Shown: positions 58,358 to 64,000 of the stretch, one piece after another
Layout: every line of letters begins with the position of its first letter
Position numbering within the stretch: the first letter of the stretch is position 1
DNA from: Methylophaga sp. OBS3
GTDB lineage: Bacteria; Pseudomonadota; Gammaproteobacteria; Nitrosococcales; Methylophagaceae
Reading direction: 5' to 3'
Length of the DNA stretch: 64,000 nt
Assembly (NCBI RefSeq): GCF_026319325.1
Contig: NZ_JAPDMU010000003.1
Coordinates: forward strand, 372,001-436,000
Notes under the pieces: generated by a model
The model's input: only the letters and a program-made list of their open reading frames with translations
Database searches by the model: none
Told to the model about the DNA's origin: nothing
Translations under genes and position numbers: made by a program

Positions 58358-59145
58358 TTTACCCCCACTGCAATCAAAATCACGGCCAACACAGTACGCA
58401 TTAGTTTATCTGGAATACGAATACCCAGATGGCTGCCAATATAAATGCCCGGTAATGAACCGATTAACAACCAGCCCAGCAGACTCCAATCAACCGTACC
58501 AACAGCAGAGTGACCTAGACCTGCTACTGCAGTTAATGGCACCGCATGAGCAATATCTGTTGCCACAATTTCCACCCCTTTCATACGCGGGTATAAAAAG
58601 AGTAAAGCCACGGCACCTAACGCACCCGCACCAACAGACGATAACGTCACCATGACACCAATGACAGCACCCGTAGCAATAGTAGCTAGCGTTTTATGTT
58701 GACCATCTTCTCTAAGCTTGTATAAAGCATTAACGACAGGATGCCCTGCTCTTGCCTGCAAGATACCACCCAACCAGCTTTTAAGGAGCAGTGCACTAGA
58801 CGTCAAAATAAGTGCAACACCTAAAGCATTGGTGATGAGGTCATTGTGTGCACCTTCATCTACGCCGGTACTACTTAAAAACCAGAGCGTTAATAACGTA
58901 GCTGGCAAACTACCCGCGGCTAACTTAGTTACGACTGACCATTGCACAACGCCGTGGCGCCAATAAGCCCAAATACCACCAGCTTTGGTGATAGCGGCAA
59001 ATAATAAATCTGTGCCTACTGCAATTGCAGGCTGGATGCCAAAGCCAAAAATAAGCAGTGGTGTCATCAGGGAACCGCCACCGACACCAGTCATACCGAC
59101 CATGATACCGACGAACAACCCTGCCAGTAAGAAACCCCACTCCAT
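58345..59145 (-). CDS. TauE/SafE-family membrane transporter
   Basis: A 266-residue protein with about eight spans and the TSUP-family signature G-M-T-G-V-G-G-G-S-L-M-T-P-L near residue 17 and a second related motif V-T-L-S-S-V-G-A-G-A-L-G around 166. TSUP proteins move sulfite, sulfoacetate or other organosulfur anions. As first gene of an operon with cysH, cysD and cysN, sulfate or sulfite transport is likely. Direction is not known; uptake of sulfate is an alternative to sulfite export. Confidence 0.85.
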   Translation of the reverse strand: MEWGFLLAGLFVGIMVGMTGVGGGSLMTPLLIFGFGIQPAIAVGTDLLFAAITKAGGIWAYWRHGVVQWSVVTKLAAGSLPATLLTLWFLSSTGVDEGAHNDLITNALGVALILTSSALLLKSWLGGILQARAGHPVVNALYKLREDGQHKTLATIATGAVIGVMVTLSSVGAGALGAVALLFLYPRMKGVEIVATDIAHAVPLTAVAGLGHSAVGTVDWSLLGWLLIGSLPGIYIGSHLGIRIPDKLMRTVLAVILIAVGVKCLI

Positions 59146-59360
59146 TTTGTGACCTTACACCAAGAAAATGGCAGCAAGTTTACCAGCTCATAATATTCAC
59201 ACAATCAATAATCACTTCTATTGTTATAACGAAAAGTTATAAAGCTTATTAAATTGAGCTAAAGCAAACTTACAAATAGGCACAAAAAGCCATATTCACG
59301 TTTCTTTCACGAATGATCGCCGACAGTCATTTTCCAAAAAGTAATAACAAGGGGAACACC

Positions 59361-59627
59361 ATGAGTCTTTATCAGCGCCTACTCGTCATCACAACGATTG
59401 GTTCAGCCTTGTTAACATTTGCCATAATGCAACTGGGTACAAACAGTGCCCCGTCAGTTCATCTGCCACCAGCAAAAGCCATCGAGACGACAACGTCCCC
59501 ACAACCAATTGCGCCGGCTATGCCTGACTTACCTAAGAAATCGGGGACAATGACATTGGTCTGGCACCCACAGCAGGGTATTTACGTTAATCAAGTGGCT
59601 ATCCCCCAATCAGATACCGGCATCTAA
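59361..59627 (+). CDS. Small hypothetical protein with N-terminal membrane segment
   Basis: An 88-residue protein, unrecognised. One hydrophobic segment (about 5-25), then a Pro/Thr-rich stretch and a short C-terminal part with M-T-L-V-W-H-P-Q-Q-G-I-Y-V-N. ATG 59361 follows AAGGGGA, a good site, so translation is plausible. It lies between the divergent TauE-like gene and the CysB-like gene. A sulfur-related role is only suggested by position. Confidence 0.55.
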   Translation: MSLYQRLLVITTIGSALLTFAIMQLGTNSAPSVHLPPAKAIETTTSPQPIAPAMPDLPKKSGTMTLVWHPQQGIYVNQVAIPQSDTGI

Positions 59628-59701
59628 TCGTCACGGCAGAATTGCCATATATACCTAATATAAATAACATGTGCTTATCTTGATAAAGAATATCTATAAG
59701 C

Positions 59702-60622
59702 ATGAAACTTCAACAACTTAAGTATGTTCGTGAAATTGCTCGACGTGGTTTAAGTGTTTCTGCCGCCGCTCAAGCCTTGTATGCATCTCAACCCGGCATT
59801 AGTAATCAAGTACAAGCACTTGAAACCGAGCTTGGTCTGCAAATTTTTGATCGTCACGGTAAGCGATTAACTGGTATTACCCCGGTTGGTGAATCGGTCC
59901 TCGCTATGGCTGAAAGAGTGCTCCAAGAAGTAGATAACCTCAAAGCGCTCGCTGCTGATAGTCGCCATGAACAGAAAGGCACTTTATCTATCGGTACTAC
60001 GCACACCCAAGCACGGTATGCATTACCAGCAGCTATCAAACAGTTTGCCGCTGACTTTCCTGATGTACATTTAAATATGGTGCAAGGCACACCGCCCGAA
60101 GTCGCCGAGATGGCGTCACAGGGAAAGGTTGATATGGCAATCGCGACAGAGGGGTTATCACAATTTGATAACTTAGCCATTCTGCCCTGCTACCAATGGA
60201 ACCGCAGCATTATCGTACCCCCCGAACATCCCCTATTATCTTTGCCTGAAATCAGTTTGGCCGATATTGCCACTTATCCGATTTTGACCTATGTCATGGG
60301 TTTCACAGGACGAGCCCAACAAGATCAGTCATTCACTGAAAAAGGGCTTAAACCTAATGTCGTGTTTACGGCGACAGATGCCGATGTCATTAAAACCTAT
60401 GTAGAGCTTGGTCTTGGCATAGGCATTATTGCAAGCATGGCATTTGACCCTATCAAAGATGCGCCGCTAAAAGCCATCGATGCCAGTGGTTTATTTCAGC
60501 CAAGCACTACGCATATTGGCATTCGTAAAGGTAGCTACTTACGCCGCTACAGCTATGCATTTATCAGCTATTTTGCCCCTCATCTGCAACGCGAAGTAGT
60601 TGAAAAAGCCATAGATTTATGA
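59702..60622 (+). CDS. cysB: CysB/Cbl-type LysR transcriptional regulator
   Basis: A 306-residue LysR-family regulator. The N-terminal HTH (about 1-65, M-K-L-Q-Q-L-K-Y-V-R-E-I, then G-L-S-V-S-A-A-A-Q-A-L-Y-A-S-Q-P-G-I-S) is close to CysB and Cbl. The effector domain has T-T-H-T-Q-A-R-Y and L-G-I-G-I-I. CysB uses N-acetylserine as inducer and sulfide/thiosulfate as anti-inducers in enterics. Location beside the sulfate-assimilation operon supports the role. CysB cannot be separated from Cbl by eye. Confidence 0.9.
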   Translation: MKLQQLKYVREIARRGLSVSAAAQALYASQPGISNQVQALETELGLQIFDRHGKRLTGITPVGESVLAMAERVLQEVDNLKALAADSRHEQKGTLSIGTTHTQARYALPAAIKQFAADFPDVHLNMVQGTPPEVAEMASQGKVDMAIATEGLSQFDNLAILPCYQWNRSIIVPPEHPLLSLPEISLADIATYPILTYVMGFTGRAQQDQSFTEKGLKPNVVFTATDADVIKTYVELGLGIGIIASMAFDPIKDAPLKAIDASGLFQPSTTHIGIRKGSYLRRYSYAFISYFAPHLQREVVEKAIDL

Positions 60623-60712
60623 ATTTTTCACTTGGCGAGCTTTAACGACCGGTGATAGTTTAGTGCCCGCTGTAATTCAGCAAAACGATGAAATATAAGA
60701 TAAGGAATAACA

Positions 60713-61276
60713 ATGAAAGCTTTATTTAAAGGCCTGATCACTGGCCTGATGCTGTTACCAGCATTAGCATTCGCTCATGGTGCGTCACGTATCGAGGTGA
60801 ATGAATCAATTACAATCAACGCTGAGCCAGCTAAAGTCTGGGCAGTTGTTAAAGATTTTGACAGCTTGCACAAATGGCACCCAGCCATTGAAGCAACTGA
60901 AGCGACCGGCAACGACGTCGGTGCTACTCGTGTATTGACGCTGAAAGATGGCAGCACAATCACTGAAACATTAAAAAAATTCGATAACGAAAACATGAGC
61001 TACATGTATCAAATCGAAGAAATGAGCAAAGTTGGTGAGATTGAGTATGAAGGTCATACTTTTGAAGTACCAGCTGTGCCTGTTAGTAAATACAAATCAT
61101 GGGTTACAGTAGAAGCTGACGGCGCAGGCACTAAAGTCACTTGGGTCGGTAAATTCTTCCGCGCTTACACTGGTAACCACCATGAGCCAAAAGAACTAAA
61201 CGACGAAACAGCTAAAGCTGCAATTACTGGCATCTACAAAGCTGGCTTGGAAAGTGTTAAAGCAAGTGTTGAATAA
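60713..61276 (+). CDS. Exported SRPBCC (START-like) family protein
   Basis: A 187-residue protein with a signal peptide (cleavage after A-F-A, about residue 21). It then has an SRPBCC/polyketide-cyclase-like domain: I-E-V-N-E-S-I-T-I-N-A-E-P-A-K-V-W-A-V-V-type strand and W-H-P-A-I motif. The fold binds hydrophobic ligands in a deep cavity. The exported location is unusual for that superfamily but known. Substrate unknown. A strong terminator follows. Confidence 0.8.
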   Translation: MKALFKGLITGLMLLPALAFAHGASRIEVNESITINAEPAKVWAVVKDFDSLHKWHPAIEATEATGNDVGATRVLTLKDGSTITETLKKFDNENMSYMYQIEEMSKVGEIEYEGHTFEVPAVPVSKYKSWVTVEADGAGTKVTWVGKFFRAYTGNHHEPKELNDETAKAAITGIYKAGLESVKASVE

Positions 61277-61303
61277 TTAATACACTCGCATAACATCACA
61301 AAG

Positions 61304-61329
61304 AAAGGCGCTTTCGAGCGCCTTTTTTA
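61304..61329 (+). terminator. Rho-independent terminator after the SRPBCC gene
   Basis: AAAGGCGCT / AGCGCCTTT with a TTCG tetraloop, followed by TTTTT. It separates this gene from the TPP-riboswitch transcript. Confidence 0.92.
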
Positions 61330-61450
61330 TTGGTCAAACATTATTGATATACATAATCACAGTAACACCATTGTCCCGATAACAGGTATCTAACAGTCAA
61401 CAAAGTGCCATAAAACTGTACAAAAAATAGGCAAATCAATCAGTTTTCTG

Positions 61451-61456
61451 TATATT
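61451..61456 (+). promoter_or_regulatory. Possible -10 element of the thiamine-receptor transcript
   Basis: TATATT lies 22 nt before the predicted 5' side of the riboswitch. No good -35 was found at 16-18 nt, so the assignment is tentative. Confidence 0.25.
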
Positions 61457-61477
61457 CGCCCGTCTTAGCAAATTAAA

Positions 61478-61564
61478 GCCTCGGGGTGGTCGAAAGGCCT
61501 GAGATTCACCAAATGGTGAAGACCCGATGAACCTGATCCGGGTAATTCCGGCGTAGGGACAGGC
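61478..61564 (+). promoter_or_regulatory. TPP riboswitch (THI element) aptamer
   Basis: Canonical THI-box blocks occur in order: TCGGGGTG, CTGAGA, GACCCG, GAACCTGATC and the final GCGTAGGGA. P1 can form between GCCT (61478-61481) and AGGC (61561-61564). Variable helices GGTC/GGCC and TTCACC/GGTGAA fit the P3 region. The aptamer binds thiamine pyrophosphate. It precedes a TonB-dependent receptor and a YkoF-like gene, which identifies the regulon as thiamine uptake. Confidence 0.95.
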
Positions 61565-61605
61565 GGCAACACCTGCTTGCGATCTCACGCAAAGACTGTG
61601 ATCCC

Positions 61606-61631
61606 CCTGTCCTTTTTGAACTTAAAAAGGA
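61606..61631 (+). promoter_or_regulatory. Expression platform: Shine-Dalgarno-sequestering hairpin
   Basis: TCCTTTTT (61610-61617) pairs perfectly with AAAAAGGA (61624-61631) across a 6-nt loop. The second arm contains the AAGGA ribosome-binding site of the receptor. CCTGTCC (61606-61612) is also complementary to GGACAGG (61557-61563) at the aptamer's 3' side. The two pairings share bases and exclude each other, giving a translational switch. Confidence 0.75.
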
Positions 61632-61636
61632 TAGTC

Positions 61637-63799
61637 ATGAAACCCAACTTGCTTTCACTCACTATTGCCAGCGTACTTTTTTCTGGCCCAGCGATAGCTG
61701 AAGTGACGCCTGAATCATTACCAACACTGTTAGTAAATGCTGACTTTCGACCAGCAGAAGCCCAAGATATTCCGGTTAGCTTAACGACCTTTGACGATGA
61801 AATTATCGAGTCTCGCGGCGCCCAACACATTGAAGATCTGCTCAATCTAGCGCCTAACGTAAATATCTCAAGCGGTGCATCTCGAGGCCAATACTTCCAA
61901 ATTCGTGGTATTGGTGAGCGAAGTGAGTTTAAAGCGCCACTAAACCCCTCTGTTGGTCTTTATATTGATGGGATTGACTTCAGCCGTACTGGCGGTGCAG
62001 CAACCTTATTTGATATTGAACAAGTTGAAGTATTAAGAGGCCCTCAGGGCACACTTTATGGTGCCAATGGTATGGCAGGTACGATTAACCTAAAAAGCAA
62101 AGAAGCCACCGAAGACTTTGACTTACGTTTTGAGTCTACATTAGCTGATTATGATACTAGAGCTGTTGGTATTGCTGTTGGCGGACCGATCGTTAAGGAT
62201 CGCTTACTTGGTCGAATTTCTGTTTATCAAAATAATTCTGATGGCTACATGGATAACGATTTTCTCAATCGTGACAATACGCAGAATCGTGATGAATTGA
62301 CCACTCGTGCGCATTTGAAATGGTTAGCGACTAGTGATTTAACTATTGATCTAAATTTACTGCACTTAAATATCGACAATGGCTACGACGCATTTACCTT
62401 TGATAACAGCCGAAATAGCCTTTCCGATCAGCCAGGTGAAGATAGCCAACATACAAATGCCTTATCTTTAAAAGCGGATTACCGTGTTAATGATGCGGTG
62501 CAGTTACAGTCAAATATGACTTATTCAAAGTCTGATCTTGTCTATAGCTACGATGATGATTGGTCATATAAATCTCAGTTTCCATTAGCACCAGAATGTG
62601 TGGACGCTGACGACGACAATGATCCTTATACCTGCCCATACAGTGGCTTTGATGAGTATAAACGTGAACGTGAAAATTACTCGTTTGAGCTTCGTGCCTT
62701 ATCGAATGAAAATGGTCGAATCTTTGCCGATACAACTGATTGGACCATTGGCTTCTATATCGCCGATCAGCGCCAAGATTTAAAGAGAACTTACTTCGCT
62801 AATGATATTGAAAGCCCTGCTTTTACCCCTTACAAAGAAAGCAATACCTATGAGACCTTAAACACAGCCATTTATGGTCAACTTGATACTGCAATCACGC
62901 AAAAACTGACTTTAATTACAGGTCTGCGTGCTGAGTACTGGACGGCTGATTATGACGCATCTAATAACATTTCTGATGACCCAAATGAAATGATGTACGG
63001 CGGTAAAGTTGGTTTGAAATATCAATTTAACGATGATCACCTCGCCTTTACGACATTATCTCGAGGCTACAAAGCAGGTGGTATTAACGTTGATCCCAGA
63101 GTCATTGAAAGTAATCGCTCATTTGAGTCTGAGTACCTTTGGAATCTAGAGGCTGGTTTGAAATCATTTTGGCTTGATGGTGATTTAATAACATCATTAA
63201 CCGCTTTCTATACCTTACGTAAAGACGCACAAATTAAGAGTTCACTCCAAGTACCAAGAGATGGTGGTGGCACTGACTTTATCGACTACTTTGTTAATGC
63301 TGAGAAAGTATCAAATGTTGGTATCGAAGCTGAGCTCGACTGGTTGGTAAATAATAATGTGCGGTTATTTGCATCATTAGGTCTTCTTGATGCGACCTTG
63401 AATGATTATGAAAATCCTGAGTTGCTAGATGAAGGTATCACCCTGAGTGGTCGTCGAATCGCACATGCACCGTCTTACCAATTTAGCTTAGGCGGCGATT
63501 ATTACATTACTAATAATTGGACATTAAGCGCTAACGTTGAGGGTAAAGACGAGTTTTACTTTTCAAACAGTCACAATGCCAAGTCGGGCTCTTACGCGCT
63601 GGTCAATGCCAGTCTGCAATATGCACGTAATAACTGGAAGTTCACGTTATGGGGTCGAAACTTGTTCGATAAAGATTACTACACACGTGGTTTCTTTTGG
63701 GGTATTGACCCTAGTGCTGGTGAAGGCTACGAAGATAGAAAATATGTTCAACTAGGTGACCCACGTGTTATCGGTATGACTGTCTCTTACGACTACTAA
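61637..63799 (+). CDS. TonB-dependent receptor, predicted thiamine/precursor uptake
   Basis: A 720-residue outer-membrane receptor. It has a signal peptide (cleavage after A-I-A, about residue 22), a plug domain (about 35-160, with E-V-L-R-G-P-Q-G-T-L-Y-G-A-N) and a 22-strand barrel ending in an aromatic residue (V-S-Y-D-Y). The start at 61637 follows the AAGGA site in the riboswitch platform. Upstream in-frame codons lie inside the leader RNA and are rejected. TPP riboswitch control and the downstream YkoF-like gene point to thiamine or its HMP precursor as ligand (inference). Confidence 0.92.
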   Translation: MKPNLLSLTIASVLFSGPAIAEVTPESLPTLLVNADFRPAEAQDIPVSLTTFDDEIIESRGAQHIEDLLNLAPNVNISSGASRGQYFQIRGIGERSEFKAPLNPSVGLYIDGIDFSRTGGAATLFDIEQVEVLRGPQGTLYGANGMAGTINLKSKEATEDFDLRFESTLADYDTRAVGIAVGGPIVKDRLLGRISVYQNNSDGYMDNDFLNRDNTQNRDELTTRAHLKWLATSDLTIDLNLLHLNIDNGYDAFTFDNSRNSLSDQPGEDSQHTNALSLKADYRVNDAVQLQSNMTYSKSDLVYSYDDDWSYKSQFPLAPECVDADDDNDPYTCPYSGFDEYKRERENYSFELRALSNENGRIFADTTDWTIGFYIADQRQDLKRTYFANDIESPAFTPYKESNTYETLNTAIYGQLDTAITQKLTLITGLRAEYWTADYDASNNISDDPNEMMYGGKVGLKYQFNDDHLAFTTLSRGYKAGGINVDPRVIESNRSFESEYLWNLEAGLKSFWLDGDLITSLTAFYTLRKDAQIKSSLQVPRDGGGTDFIDYFVNAEKVSNVGIEAELDWLVNNNVRLFASLGLLDATLNDYENPELLDEGITLSGRRIAHAPSYQFSLGGDYYITNNWTLSANVEGKDEFYFSNSHNAKSGSYALVNASLQYARNNWKFTLWGRNLFDKDYYTRGFFWGIDPSAGEGYEDRKYVQLGDPRVIGMTVSYDY

Positions 63800-63808
63800 G
63801 GACAAAAC

Positions 63809-64000
63809 ATGAGAATCTCTGTTGATATCAGCCTTTACCCGCTGACGGAACAATATGTTGAGCCCATTTTGACCTTTATCGACAAGTTAGAAGCAAACCC
63901 TGCTTTAGTCGTTAAACGTAACTCACTCAGCACCCAAATTTTTGGTGAATACGCTGATGTGATGGCTGCCATGGATAGCGAAATTGAGGCAATATTTGCT
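63809..64000 (+). CDS. YkoF-like thiamine/HMP-binding protein (partial, N-terminus)
   Basis: The first 64 codons of a gene running past the window edge, starting ATG 63809 with an AAGGA site 9 nt after the receptor stop. The start M-R-I-S-V-D-I-S-L-Y-P-L-T and the strand N-S-L-S-T-Q-I-F-G-E-Y resemble the YkoF/thiamine-binding fold. Family members bind thiamine or hydroxymethylpyrimidine. Co-transcription with the receptor under a TPP riboswitch supports this. Downstream ABC-transporter genes would be expected but are not in view. Confidence 0.75.
   Translation, partial: MRISVDISLYPLTEQYVEPILTFIDKLEANPALVVKRNSLSTQIFGEYADVMAAMDSEIEAIFA

Noticed and set aside
61577-61636. N-terminal extension of the TonB receptor
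   Set aside because: The extra codons would be made from the riboswitch expression platform. The signal peptide begins at 61637 just after the AAGGA site.
1-64000. CRISPR arrays, insertion sequences, tRNA or rRNA genes, prophage genes
   Set aside because: None was seen in the intergenic gaps. No repeat-spacer pattern, transposase or integrase gene is present, and no tRNA cloverleaf was recognised by eye.

Overview
The window is a stretch of gammaproteobacterial chromosome with moderate GC content. The gene order of the division/cell-wall cluster, the rsmI-lpoA-yraN-dolP block, rpsF-rpsR-(DUF2232)-rplI-dnaB-alr-radA and ribH-nusB-thiL-pgpA is typical of Gammaproteobacteria. A methylotroph- or sulfur-oxidiser-like lineage such as Methylophaga/Piscirickettsiaceae would fit (guess, not tested). 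Most of the window is conserved housekeeping DNA. The accessory or unusual parts are the type IV minor-pilin island at about 42.3-48.2 kb and the sulfur/thiamine region at about 51.5-64 kb.

Layout. 0-8 kb: peptide deformylase, a DUF3549 gene, argJ, secA, an M23 peptidase, divergent dciA, and lpxC. 8-25.5 kb: a complete minus-strand dcw cluster. In transcription order it is mraZ, rsmH, ftsL, ftsI, murE, murF, mraY, murD, ftsW, murG, murC, murB, ddl, ftsQ, ftsA, ftsZ. Most junctions overlap by 1-8 nt, and a strong promoter with three 10-bp-spaced MraZ boxes lies in front of mraZ. 25.7-26.1 kb: RNase P RNA. 26.1-30 kb: rsmI divergent from lpoA-yraN-dolP, closed by a bidirectional terminator. 30-37.8 kb: hemJ, a PilZ protein, radA, alr, dnaB, rplI, a DUF2232 membrane protein, rpsR, rpsF and rlmB. 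37.8-42.4 kb: an OmpA-like lipoprotein, moaB, a small glutaredoxin-like protein, an alpha/beta hydrolase, rnd and a PfkB kinase.

42.3-48.2 kb: six pilin-like genes (giant PilV-like, long PilX-like, PilW, two FimT/GspH, and an oppositely oriented PilE) with no PilY1 gene among them. The 709-residue PilV-like protein carries a calcium-loop-like motif and a cysteine/histidine cluster. 48.2-51.6 kb: pgpA, thiL, nusB, ribH, apaH. 51.6-59.7 kb: assimilatory sulfur genes. These are a siroheme sulfite reductase with a DUF934 partner, and an operon of TauE-like transporter, TusA-like protein, APS reductase, cysD and cysN. A CysB-type regulator follows. Together they form an ATP sulfurylase, APS reductase, sulfite reductase route without APS kinase.

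59.7-64 kb: a secreted SRPBCC protein, then a TPP riboswitch controlling a TonB-dependent receptor and a YkoF-like thiamine/HMP-binding protein cut by the window edge. The riboswitch leader can be read as a translational switch with two mutually exclusive helices. One of them hides the receptor's Shine-Dalgarno sequence.
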